Positions 16,388 to 24,595 of a DNA stretch of 64,000 nt are shown here, piece after piece. The notes under the pieces were generated by a model. That model did not search any database. It was given only the letters and a program-made list of their open reading frames with translations, and had not been told where the DNA came from. Position 1 is the stretch's first letter. Each line of letters opens with the position of its first letter. The stretch comes from Granulicella aggregans (GTDB taxonomy: Bacteria; Acidobacteriota; Terriglobia; Terriglobales; Acidobacteriaceae). The position numbers and the translations under genes were made by a program. Location: the NCBI RefSeq assembly GCF_014203275.1, contig NZ_JACHIP010000005.1, forward strand, positions 186,001 to 250,000, given 5' to 3'.

Positions 16388-18022
16388 TCACCTTCCGGCC
16401 TCGATAAAGGTCACCTTGTTAATCTCTTTCAGCGTTGTCACGCCCTCGCGGACCCGGTCAATCGCCGAATCGCGGAGGAACGCCATTCCTTTATCCTTAG
16501 CCTTCTTGCGAATTTCGCTCCCGGGTTTCTTCGCCAACAGCATCTCACGAATCTCGTCATCCAGTTCGAGTAGTTCGTGGATCGCCGAGCGGCCCCGAAA
16601 GCCGGTCCCGCCGCACTCAATACATCCCGTACCCTCGCGGAAGGTGAAGCCCTGCCACTCGGCCGGGTTGAGCCCGTTCAGATCAAGCTCCGCATCGGTG
16701 TATTTGACGGCGCGAGCACAGAAATCACAGACCGTTCGAACGAGCCGCTGCGCTAGGATGCAGTTCAGCGCCGACACGAAGTTATAGGGCTCTACGCCCA
16801 TGTTCAGGAAGCGGCCCAACACGTCGACGACGTTGTTGGCGTGGACGGTCGTAAAGACAAGGTGGCCGGTAAGCGCCGAGTTAATGGCAATCTGTGCTGT
16901 CTCGGCGTCGCGAATCTCGCCCACCAGAATTTTGTCCGGATCGTGGCGCAGAATCGAACGAAGCCCGCGGGCGAACGTCAGCCCCTTCTTCTCATTGACC
17001 GGAATCTGGGTGATGCCGCGAATCTGGTACTCGACCGGATCTTCGATGGTGATGATCTTGTCTTCTTCGCTCTTGATCTCGTTGAGCGCGGCGTAGAGAG
17101 TCGTCGTCTTACCCGAACCGGTTGGCCCAGTGACCAACACCATCCCGTAGGGCTCCTTGATGTAGCGGCGGAAGCGGGTCAGGTCCTTTTCAGCGAAGCC
17201 CACAACGTCGAGTGAAAGCTTCTTGAACTTTTCGCTCATCGACTCTTTGTCGAGCACGCGGAGTACAGCATTTTCGCCATGGACGGTGGGCATGATGCTG
17301 ACACGGAAGTCGATCAGGCGGCCTTTGTAGCGCACCCGGAAACGACCGTCCTGCGGCACGCGCCGCTCGGCGATATCCAACTCGCTCATGACCTTGATAC
17401 GCGAAAGTATGGTCTGGTGGTGCTCGCGCGCGATGGGGGCCATCGCCTGTTGCAGAACACCGTCGATCCGGTATTTCACCAGCAGCGAGTCGTCGAAGGT
17501 CTCAAGATGTATGTCGGATGCACGACGCTCCAGGGCGGTGAAGATCGTGGTGTCGACAAGTCGAATGATGGGCGAGATGTCATCTTCGCTGGTCAGGCGC
17601 TCAATCGAGATGTTCGAGTCGGAGTTCTCGTCGTTGGTCAGAACGTCGAAGGCGAGCCCCTCGCTCGCCTCATCCAGAACGCGCTGCGACTGCTCGGTCT
17701 TCTTCAACAGGTCGGTGATCTGCGACAACGTCGCCACCCGAGTCACCAGTCGCTGGCCGAGCAGGCCCGAGATCTCATCCAGGACCATGAGCTTCGACGG
17801 GTCAGAGACCGCAATCGCCAACCGCCCTTCATGCTGCTCCAGCGGCACAAAGTTGTAACGGAACATCATGTCCACCGGCACACTCTTGAAGAGCTCGTGC
17901 TGGATCTTGAAGTTCTTTAAGTCAACGAAATCGGCATGATAGCGACGAGCAAGCACCTGCGCCCGGGCAGTCTCGTCGACCCCAGCCTCCGCCAGCGGAA
18001 TTGCCATCGGTACGTTTCCCAT
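16388..18022 (-). CDS. PilB/GspE-type secretion ATPase
   Basis: 544 residues. The N-terminal MshEN-type domain ('ARRYHADFVDLKNFKIQHELF') is followed by the ATPase core: Walker A 'GPTGSGKTTTLY', Asp box 'RASDIHLETFDD', Walker B 'LVGEIRDAETAQ', His box 'TGHLVFTTVHANN', and a tetracysteine zinc site (CDFC ... CIECGG). It powers pseudopilin or pilin polymerisation from the cytoplasm. The MshEN domain in this family can bind c-di-GMP, which would fit the GGDEF protein at 7602-10082, though I cannot show binding from sequence alone. It is the first gene of the run; AAGGAG lies upstream of the ATG. Confidence 0.93.
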   Translation of the reverse strand: MGNVPMAIPLAEAGVDETARAQVLARRYHADFVDLKNFKIQHELFKSVPVDMMFRYNFVPLEQHEGRLAIAVSDPSKLMVLDEISGLLGQRLVTRVATLSQITDLLKKTEQSQRVLDEASEGLAFDVLTNDENSDSNISIERLTSEDDISPIIRLVDTTIFTALERRASDIHLETFDDSLLVKYRIDGVLQQAMAPIAREHHQTILSRIKVMSELDIAERRVPQDGRFRVRYKGRLIDFRVSIMPTVHGENAVLRVLDKESMSEKFKKLSLDVVGFAEKDLTRFRRYIKEPYGMVLVTGPTGSGKTTTLYAALNEIKSEEDKIITIEDPVEYQIRGITQIPVNEKKGLTFARGLRSILRHDPDKILVGEIRDAETAQIAINSALTGHLVFTTVHANNVVDVLGRFLNMGVEPYNFVSALNCILAQRLVRTVCDFCARAVKYTDAELDLNGLNPAEWQGFTFREGTGCIECGGTGFRGRSAIHELLELDDEIREMLLAKKPGSEIRKKAKDKGMAFLRDSAIDRVREGVTTLKEINKVTFIEAGR

Positions 18023-18371
18023 AGCCTGTGAGACTCCTTTGAAGCTCTTCAGTTAGTCGACAATCGGAACGTTCTGTGACCTAAGAGACCAACATCATCT
18101 ACCAGATAGCGTTCCAGAGCCATCCTCCAACTGGGTCAGGCAGCTTTACTGCGACCCTGCCCTTCTGTAATGTACCCAATCATTGCCTCTCCTGCTCGGA
18201 AACGCTAGGATTCAGAGACCATTGCAACTTTACTTCCCATTCTGTGTTTCTGCCTGGAGACTTTTCGTCCCCCCGTTCGTATCTATCTTGTTGACGCAAA
18301 ATAAACTGGCGCACCCAGATCGATTCAACCGGAATACCCATCCACGCATGATTTGAATGGAAGGATACGAG
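18023..18371. other. Divergent intergenic region between gspE and the glycosyltransferase
   Basis: About 350 nt. It should contain both promoters. I see no gene, no strong hairpin and no confident -35/-10 pair. Confidence 0.4.
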
Positions 18372-19637
18372 TTGCGGATTCTGCACATCATTGCGACGCT
18401 TGCCCCGCAGGCGGGTGGGCCTTCGAACAGTGTTCGCAGGATTTTGACAGCTTACCCCGGTATCGGCAGCGGGGGCGAGGTCGTTACCCTCGACGATCCC
18501 GACGAACAGTTTCTCCGCGACATCTCGTTCCCTGTTCACGCCCTGGGCCCCGTCTCGACCCGATTCGGTTTCAGCAGACGCCTCATCCCCTGGCTCATCG
18601 CCAATCGTGACCGCTTCGATGGCGTCGTTGTTCACGGTCTGTGGCAATATCTCGGGTACGCTGTCCGCCGCGCAATCAACGGTCGCAAGCCGTACCTCGT
18701 CTTCACCCACGGAATGCTGGATCCCTACTTCAGGCGTGCTCATCCGTTCAAGCACATCAAGAAGACGCTCTACTGGCTGTTGAACGAGTATTGGGTGCTG
18801 CGGAACGCCCATAGAGTGCTCTTCACCTCGGAGGGCGAAGCGGTCAACGCGGCAAAAAGTTTCTGGCCACATCGCTGGCGCGCCTCCGTCGTTCCTTATG
18901 GGGCCACCGCGCCTTCGGGAGATCCCGCCGTCCTTGTTGAAAGCTTCCTGCGGGAGCATCCAGAGCTCCGGAAGCCCGATGGCCGGCCTCGGCCCTATCT
19001 CCTCTTCCTTGGCCGCATCCATGCAAAGAAGGGCTGCGATCATCTGCTGGAAGCCTTCGCAAAGATCGCATCGCGAGTTCCGGATCTTCAACTTGTCTTT
19101 GCCGGGCCCGACGGAGCCGCAGCCACCGGGCTTAGTAAGGCGAGCGCCTCGAACATGGGTACATCGGGTCTCAAATCGGCTCTCGTCGCCGAAGCCAAGC
19201 GCTTGGGACTCGCTCACCGCGTTCACTGGACGGGAATGCTGGAAGGCGACCAGAAATGGGGAGCCTTCCACGGCTGCGAGGCCTTCTGCCTGCCCTCGCA
19301 CCAGGAGAACTTCGGTATCGCCGTGGCCGAGGCTCTCGCTTGTGGCAAACCCGTTCTCATCTCCGACAAGGTCGACATCTGGAAGGAGATCCTTCACGAT
19401 CGCGCCGCCTTCGTCGGTCACGATAACGTTGCAGGCGCGGTCTCGACACTCGAGAGCTGGATTAGCCTCCCGGCGTCAGAGAGAGCAGCGATGGGCGCTC
19501 GTGCCCTGCAATGCTTCCGTAGCCGCTACGATATGCAGGCAAATGCCAGCGGCATCGTCGAGGCCTTCAACCAAGCGATTGCGACCAAATCCGGGAAACG
19601 CGCAGTTCGTGCTGAGGCTAAACTTCCGGCGCTTTGA
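18372..19637 (+). CDS. Family-4 (GT-B) glycosyltransferase
   Basis: About 421 residues. The best start is TTG at 18372, because GGAAGGA lies 6 nt upstream and translation then begins with the usual first strand '(M)RILHIIATLAPQAGGPSN'. An ATG at 18357 would overlap that ribosome site. The GT-B signatures are 'YLLFLGRIHAKKGCDHLLEAF', 'LQLVFAGPDG' and the E-x7-E region 'HQENFGIAVAEALACGKPV'. It transfers a sugar from a nucleotide donor, probably in envelope polysaccharide synthesis. It is inserted on the opposite strand between gspF and gspE. Confidence 0.93.
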   Translation: MRILHIIATLAPQAGGPSNSVRRILTAYPGIGSGGEVVTLDDPDEQFLRDISFPVHALGPVSTRFGFSRRLIPWLIANRDRFDGVVVHGLWQYLGYAVRRAINGRKPYLVFTHGMLDPYFRRAHPFKHIKKTLYWLLNEYWVLRNAHRVLFTSEGEAVNAAKSFWPHRWRASVVPYGATAPSGDPAVLVESFLREHPELRKPDGRPRPYLLFLGRIHAKKGCDHLLEAFAKIASRVPDLQLVFAGPDGAAATGLSKASASNMGTSGLKSALVAEAKRLGLAHRVHWTGMLEGDQKWGAFHGCEAFCLPSHQENFGIAVAEALACGKPVLISDKVDIWKEILHDRAAFVGHDNVAGAVSTLESWISLPASERAAMGARALQCFRSRYDMQANASGIVEAFNQAIATKSGKRAVRAEAKLPAL

Positions 19638-19679
19638 TCCATCGAGGAACAGACGACCCCGGAAAGTTCAAAACTGCGA

Positions 19680-20915
19680 TTATTGCCCGCTTCCTGCGCT
19701 CAAGCTGAAGATCGGCAGATAGAGCGCGATTAGGATCGTCACGACCACTAAACCCATGAAGATCAGGATGAGCGGTTCAATCAGACTCATCGCGGCTGTA
19801 AGGTTTGTCTGGACATCCTCTTCGAAGAACTCCGCGACGGAGTTCAGCATCTGCGGTAGAGCTCCGGTCGACTCACCCACCTCGATCATTTCGATCGCCA
19901 GTTCGGGAAAGATCTTCGTTGCCTGCAGACTCTCCGAGAGCCCTTTGCCCTCCTGAACGGTCGCAACGGAGCGAGTCACCGCAATGGCGATCTGCTTGGA
20001 GTCGATGGAGCGGGCAGCCGTCTCGAGTGACGGAACCAGCGGCAGGCCGCCCGTCAGCAACGTCGAAAGCGTCCGCGAAAACAATCCCACCTGGTATTTT
20101 AGCCACACGTTTCCAACGATCGGGGTGCGAATGCGAATTTTGTCGACGGTCGTCGCGCCCGCCTCGGTCTGAATCCATCGGTAGCCCAGAAAGCCAACCG
20201 TCAGCACTACGATTCCGATGTAGATCCCGTAACTCTGGGCGTATCGTCCCATGTCGAGCAGCAACACCGTCAGAGCGGGCAGCTTCGTTCCCAATTGGTC
20301 ATAGAGCTGCGCGAACCGGGGAACGACGAAGGTAATCAAAAAGATAAACAGCGCGATCACCATGAAAACAAGCAGCGCCGGATAGATCAGACTCGCCTTG
20401 AGCTTCTTGCGAAAGGTCAGCGAGACGCGTTGGAAGTCGAGATATCGTTGCAGCACCTCTTCAAGGTTTCCGGAACGCTCCCCTGCCAGCAACGTCGTCG
20501 TGTAGACCAGAGAGAATCCGCCCTGCGCCTCAAATGCCTCGGAGATCGACTGCCCCGTCTTCACCCTGGCGCCGACGTCCTCCAACTGCGCCCGAAATGA
20601 AGGAATCTTCTGGCGGCGGGCAAGGAGCTCCAAAGACCCCAGGATCGGCAGTCCCGCCTTGATCAGCGTAAGAAACTGCTGGTTGAAGACCAGAAAGGTG
20701 TCGAGATTCACCTTCTTCTTCGAGCTGCCGCCGAGCACGTTGCGCGACTTCACCGAGTAGACGTAGTAGCCAGCCTGGGTGAATCGCGACCGCAGTTCGT
20801 CGGCCGTCGCAGCCGAGTGCGTCTGCTCCTGAATCTTCCCTCGTTCGTCCGCGAGCCTGATTACAAATTCAGTCAAACCTGGTCCCCGATCTTCAACTTC
20901 CAGCTTCGTCTCCAT
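19680..20915 (-). CDS. GspF/PilC inner-membrane platform protein
   Basis: 411 residues. A short N-terminal domain is followed by two GspF repeats (about 75-200 and 280-400) with 'FNQQFLTLIKAGLPILGSLELL', 'SISEAFEAQGGFSLVYTTTLLAGERSGNLEEVL', 'LFSRTLSTLLTGGLPLVPSLE' and 'MIEVGESTGALPQMLNSVAEFFEEDVQT'. Three transmembrane helices are visible ('LIYPALLVFMVIALFIFLITF', 'IYIGIVVLTVGFLGYRW', 'LIFMGLVVVTILIALYLPIF'). It is the platform on which GspE/PilB acts. It is separated from gspE by the plus-strand glycosyltransferase, so it must be transcribed on its own. Confidence 0.94.
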   Translation of the reverse strand: METKLEVEDRGPGLTEFVIRLADERGKIQEQTHSAATADELRSRFTQAGYYVYSVKSRNVLGGSSKKKVNLDTFLVFNQQFLTLIKAGLPILGSLELLARRQKIPSFRAQLEDVGARVKTGQSISEAFEAQGGFSLVYTTTLLAGERSGNLEEVLQRYLDFQRVSLTFRKKLKASLIYPALLVFMVIALFIFLITFVVPRFAQLYDQLGTKLPALTVLLLDMGRYAQSYGIYIGIVVLTVGFLGYRWIQTEAGATTVDKIRIRTPIVGNVWLKYQVGLFSRTLSTLLTGGLPLVPSLETAARSIDSKQIAIAVTRSVATVQEGKGLSESLQATKIFPELAIEMIEVGESTGALPQMLNSVAEFFEEDVQTNLTAAMSLIEPLILIFMGLVVVTILIALYLPIFSLSAGSGQ

Positions 20916-21114
20916 ATTAGACGGGACAGTGTCGATCGCGGGGATCCGATCACAAAGCTGTTCCTAGGGAGTTCAAAGCCGGAAGTTCGAAGTCAGAGAT
21001 TGCCGACGAGATTGCAGTTGCCGGGCGAGCAATTGCCATCTCCTTACTGATCTCCTATGCTTGCAAGGTTCCCGATTGTCAGTCACCTGGCGATACTGAC
21101 CTCACTATCTCCCC
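20916..21114. other. Divergent intergenic region
   Basis: About 200 nt between gspF and the small membrane gene. No gene or strong structure was seen; promoters for both sides are expected here. Confidence 0.35.
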
Positions 21115-21285
21115 ATGAACCCGTTCCGATTTCTAACCCGAGTCTTCATCGATGTCTTCGGCATCACTCACCCAACTGAGCGGGAAGAGAGGCGCGCAGC
21201 GTGGTTCATCTGCTCGCTCCTTGCCCTGGTGGTTGCCGGTATCGCGTTGATTTTCTTCGTCGTATTTACTTCGGCGCACCACTAA
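21115..21285 (+). CDS. Small single-pass membrane protein (56 residues)
   Basis: ATG at 21115, stop at 21283-21285. A basic/amphipathic N-terminus (MNPFRFLTRVFIDVFGITHP), a charged stretch (TEREERR) and one long transmembrane helix ('WFICSLLALVVAGIALIFFVVF') ending SAHH. It would sit in the inner membrane with the N-terminus inside. The ribosome site is weak. It lies just upstream of another membrane protein, so the two may be co-expressed. Function unknown. Confidence 0.5.
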   Translation: MNPFRFLTRVFIDVFGITHPTEREERRAAWFICSLLALVVAGIALIFFVVFTSAHH

Positions 21286-21396
21286 AGCAGCATGTCGCGA
21301 CGCTGCTACCACGGGTTACACTCTCGTCGAAGGCCGTCTGCTTCACCCGGGCCAGAGCACTTAAGCGATTTTGAGATCGATCCCGCGGAGAAGTTC

Positions 21397-22500
21397 ATGC
21401 CAACCGGCAGCCCCGTCGCCCGACAACCAGACAGAGGCCCTTCAGAGATCAACCTGAGTGCAAATTGGCTGCGGTCTGCGGCGGCGGCAAGGTGTGCGCT
21501 GGGCACCTCAGCCATCGTGTTCCTACTTGCGTTCTGCGCATCTCCCGCGCTGGCCGCTCCCAGCATGACGGCGATCACCGTGTCCGGAGTGAGGAACGAG
21601 GTAATCTGGCCGATTCTCTGCGGAACGGCGGGCATCTTGGCATTTCTCATGCTTCGCGCGATCGTTCGATTGGCTCGCGCAGCGGTTGCCCGCAGCTCGA
21701 ATCGCAAAAGAAATGGCGATCTCCCGGCCACTTCCATTGAGCAGTTCGTGGAAGAGGCTCAGAGACTTTATATCAATCCGCAGATTGCCCACGAGACCTT
21801 TCAGCTCCTTGTTAGCCTGGTTCCTGCGGGATCAACAATCAGCGCGAACGACGAGCTTCGTGGATCTCTGCGACTGTCGGACCAGCAGATTGGCTCCCTG
21901 CTCTCCGCTCTTCCGGAGCTCTGTGATCGGTCCAGGCAGCCGGCAGACGCCGCCACGGTTCTCAGCGTCTACGACCTCCTGCACCACATCGAATCTTCTC
22001 CCAAGTCGGCGTCAGGACAGTCTCCCATTCGGAACGGCGCGATTGTTCCTGCGGTGCCGGCATCACCTACGTCTCCGCTCGCTGACCTGAAGAATGCCTC
22101 GCCCCGAGGCTCCCGGTTTCGCACCCGCGCCCACTTCTCCGGGGTCAAGCGGCGCGCCAGCGACCACAGCGGCCCCTACCGACGGGCCACGGACAGACGA
22201 CCCGACGAGAACTACACTGGCCCCCTGCGCCGCGCGTCAGACCGGCAAGATGTAAGCGGCTCCGGCTCTGCCCCCCGGACAGACGATCGCCGAAGTTCGG
22301 AACGCCGTGCGGTCGTCCCACAGGAGACCTCTGAGCCGGCAAGGCAGCACCGGGCCGTATCGGCGGATACCAGCCTGCTCAATCAGTACCTCAACACTTC
22401 TTCTAAACAAGGCGGCGGGGAACAAGACCGAGACAGGATAGCTCCCGCCATGGCGCGCGAAGGCGTTTTGGTAGCCGCAGCACCGCTTCAACAACGCTGA
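21397..22500 (+). CDS. Uncharacterised membrane protein with RRAS/T-D repeats
   Basis: About 367 residues from the ATG at 21397, which has GGAGA 6 nt upstream; the frame extends to an ATG at 21292 without a good ribosome site. Two hydrophobic segments ('CALGTSAIVFLLAFCASPALA', 'ILCGTAGILAFLMLRAIVRLA') are followed by a cytoplasmic helical domain ('IEQFVEEAQRLYINPQIAHETFQLLVSLVPAGS') and a disordered basic tail. The tail holds tandem motifs: 'KRRASDHSGPYRRATDRR', 'GPLRRASDRQ' and 'TDDRRSSERR'. I do not recognise the family. The R-R-x-S/T-D repeats look like phosphorylation or binding sites, but that is speculation. Confidence 0.65.
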   Translation: MPTGSPVARQPDRGPSEINLSANWLRSAAAARCALGTSAIVFLLAFCASPALAAPSMTAITVSGVRNEVIWPILCGTAGILAFLMLRAIVRLARAAVARSSNRKRNGDLPATSIEQFVEEAQRLYINPQIAHETFQLLVSLVPAGSTISANDELRGSLRLSDQQIGSLLSALPELCDRSRQPADAATVLSVYDLLHHIESSPKSASGQSPIRNGAIVPAVPASPTSPLADLKNASPRGSRFRTRAHFSGVKRRASDHSGPYRRATDRRPDENYTGPLRRASDRQDVSGSGSAPRTDDRRSSERRAVVPQETSEPARQHRAVSADTSLLNQYLNTSSKQGGGEQDRDRIAPAMAREGVLVAAAPLQQR

Positions 22501-22501
22501 G

Positions 22502-23119
22502 TCAGGTCAGATCATCCGCATCGAACCCCGGGACCTTCCGGCCCAGGGCTGTCATGTCATGCCTTCCGCCAATTAGGCTCTCCACCACACCGTTGATCTC
22601 CGCGTCCGATTCAGCCTCAGCCGTCATCCGCTCCAGCCCGTCCGAGACGACGATGCTCTCGAGCAGCACGGTCGCGTGAGCTACGGCCACGTGATCCTGG
22701 TTCAAGCCCTCAGGGGTCTTCGCTTTGATGCCGACTTCGCTCGGCTTCAGGTGCAGTAGCTCAGCTACTCGCTGCCGCAGATCGCCGGAGATCGGTCCGA
22801 TCTTCGGCGCGGCCAGCACGAGCACCGTATCGATATTGACGATGCGGTAGCCAGCCATCGCAATCTCTTCCAGAGCTGTCTCGAGAAAGATCGCCGAGTC
22901 GGCGTTCTTCCAGCGCGGATCGCTAGGCGGAAAGAAGCTGCCTATATCGCCCGCCGAGACGGCACCCAGCAGCGCGTCGGTGATCGCATGCAGCAGTACG
23001 TCACCGTCCGAATGCCCTGCCAGCCCCTCATGATGCTCCATCTTCAACCCGCCGATCACCAGCGGAACTCCCGCCTTGAACGCATGCGAGTCGAAGCCGT
23101 ACCCAATCCTCATGCTCAT
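22502..23119 (-). CDS. ispF: 2-C-methyl-D-erythritol 2,4-cyclodiphosphate synthase
   Basis: 205 residues. The N-terminal 'MSMRIGYGFDSHAF' carries the metal-binding D-x-H, and 'GLAGHSDGDVLLHAITDALLGA' the second metal ligand and active site. 'DIGSFFPPSDPRWKNADS' and 'KAKTPEGLN' are the family signatures. It converts CDP-ME 2-phosphate to MEcPP in the MEP isoprenoid pathway. It is longer than the usual ~160 residues because of a C-terminal extension of about 45 residues that is unrelated to the trimer core. It overlaps ispD by 4 nt. Confidence 0.97.
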   Translation of the reverse strand: MSMRIGYGFDSHAFKAGVPLVIGGLKMEHHEGLAGHSDGDVLLHAITDALLGAVSAGDIGSFFPPSDPRWKNADSAIFLETALEEIAMAGYRIVNIDTVLVLAAPKIGPISGDLRQRVAELLHLKPSEVGIKAKTPEGLNQDHVAVAHATVLLESIVVSDGLERMTAEAESDAEINGVVESLIGGRHDMTALGRKVPGFDADDLT

Positions 23120-23949
23120 GCGTGCCTCGTTCCCGATTCAAGATAGAACTCCGCAAGCTCCAGATCGCCCGGCTGCGTCACCTTGAAGTTCCTCGCCGAT
23201 CCTGCGACAACTACAACTGGCACTCCAGCCCGTTCGAGCAGACTTGCCTCATCGGTGCCCTGAAACTCATCGTTGGCAGCTTCATCAAAGGCACGCTGCA
23301 TCGTCGCGTAGCGAGCGCCCTGCGGCGTCTGCGCATACACTACGCGCTCTCGCGGGATGGTTGAACTGACCAATGCGCCATCGGCAGTACGCTCTACCTG
23401 CTTGATCGTGTCGACCGCCGGCAGGCCGACGATTGCCGCGCCATGCTTCAGCACCGCGTCGATGGTCTTGTCGATCGTCGCCGATTCGATCAGCGGTCGC
23501 ACAGCATCGTGTACGAGCACCACGTCGTCGGCCGCAGCGGCATACTTGCCGCCAACCTCCGCCAGAGCCTTCGCCACAGAATCCTGACGGCTGTCACCGC
23601 CCTCCACCACGAAGATTCGGGCATGCTGGGATAGGTTTGCCTTGTCGATCTGCTGCCCCACCCGCTCCATCTCCTGCGGCTTCACCGCGACGTAGATCGC
23701 GTCGACGCGCTCCACTGCAAGAAAGGCCTCAAGCGTGTGGATCAGGATTGGCTTGCCGCCAATCGTAAGAAACTGCTTCGGCGCAGGAGTTGGCATCACT
23801 GCAACGGATGCCGATGCCGCCATCGCAGGGACAACATGCAGGCCATCAGAAATGCTTGAAGAATTTGCAGCAACATGGCCGCCATGGCCCGAAGCCATCC
23901 GCGTGCCAAGGCCCGCCGCTGGGAGAATTACATGGACTCGCATAACCAC
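23116..23949 (-). CDS. ispD: 2-C-methyl-D-erythritol 4-phosphate cytidylyltransferase with inserted loop
   Basis: 277 residues. The CTP-binding opening 'VHVILPAAGLGTRM' is followed only after about 38 residues by 'PKQFLTIGGKPILIHTLEAF'; in typical IspD these two parts are nearly adjacent. Downstream signatures are intact: 'VVEGGDSRQDSVAKAL', 'VLVHDAVRPLI' and 'IPRERVVYAQTPQGARY'. It makes CDP-ME from MEP and CTP. The insert is rich in Gly, His, Ala and Ser and falls within the glycine-rich CTP loop. It is translationally coupled to ispF. Confidence 0.96.
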   Translation of the reverse strand: MVMRVHVILPAAGLGTRMASGHGGHVAANSSSISDGLHVVPAMAASASVAVMPTPAPKQFLTIGGKPILIHTLEAFLAVERVDAIYVAVKPQEMERVGQQIDKANLSQHARIFVVEGGDSRQDSVAKALAEVGGKYAAAADDVVLVHDAVRPLIESATIDKTIDAVLKHGAAIVGLPAVDTIKQVERTADGALVSSTIPRERVVYAQTPQGARYATMQRAFDEAANDEFQGTDEASLLERAGVPVVVVAGSARNFKVTQPGDLELAEFYLESGTRHA

Positions 23950-23983
23950 CTAACTATAACAACTTGCACGGATGTGGACGGGA

Positions 23984-24511
23984 CTACCTCGCTGCCTGGG
24001 CTTCGCTGCTGACTGTCTCGTCTGCGGCGCTTACGGTCTTATCGCCTTTGCGAGGGTTGAACAAGAGCATCATTTCGTTGGTCTGGCGGAAGCCGTTCTT
24101 CTCATAGATCGGCTTGCCGAACTTCGAGGCATGAAGCGTCACCACCTCGCAGCCGCGCAGCCGGGCCTCCTCGACGCACTTCGCCAGCAGCGTCTTCGCC
24201 AGCCCGCGGCCGCGAAACTCCGCCGCTGTATAGAAGTTCAGCAGGTACGCCCGCAACGGCGCGGGATCGAGAAAGTGGGGTGGAAACTCCATCAGCCACA
24301 AGCCGGCGCCGCCTACGACCACGCCGTCCTCACTGGCTAAAAAGCCAATGTAGCGGTCCTCGACGATCTTCATCCGCACCCAAGGCACGAACGCCTCCTC
24401 CATTGCCGCCATTACCGCGTCGTCAGGCTGCCCCGCATCCAGAAACATCTGCCGCCGCTGCTGGCCGATCAACTCGGCATCTTCCAAAGTAGCTAACCGT
24501 ATCTCGAACAT
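23984..24511 (-). CDS. GNAT-family N-acetyltransferase
   Basis: 175 residues from the ATG at 24511 (MFEIRLATLEDAELIGQQRR); upstream in-frame codons do not look like family sequence. The acetyl-CoA pocket is 'LLNFYTAAEFRGRGLAKTLLAKCVEEA', followed by 'LHASKFGKPIYEKNGFRQTNEMML'. The substrate is not predictable. The C-terminal tail after 'FNPRKGDK' is polar and probably disordered. Confidence 0.88.
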   Translation of the reverse strand: MFEIRLATLEDAELIGQQRRQMFLDAGQPDDAVMAAMEEAFVPWVRMKIVEDRYIGFLASEDGVVVGGAGLWLMEFPPHFLDPAPLRAYLLNFYTAAEFRGRGLAKTLLAKCVEEARLRGCEVVTLHASKFGKPIYEKNGFRQTNEMMLLFNPRKGDKTVSAADETVSSEAQAAR

Positions 24512-24595
24512 CGCAGCAGTATATCCGCCATACATGCCCGCCCAGCCGAGCATGCGATATGCTCTCGGTGTCACTGCTTTGCATAAGGAGCAACC

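Noticed and set aside
10296..18304. TTGACGCAAAAYAA shared by the upstream regions of the YCF48-like gene and the glycosyltransferase
   Set aside because: A 12-14-nt match among all pairs in 64 kb is expected by chance, and the position relative to each start differs.
18180..19421. 413-codon open frame antisense to the glycosyltransferase
   Set aside because: It mirrors the codon pattern of a clear GT-B gene, has no ribosome site and no recognisable domain; long antisense frames are common at this GC content.
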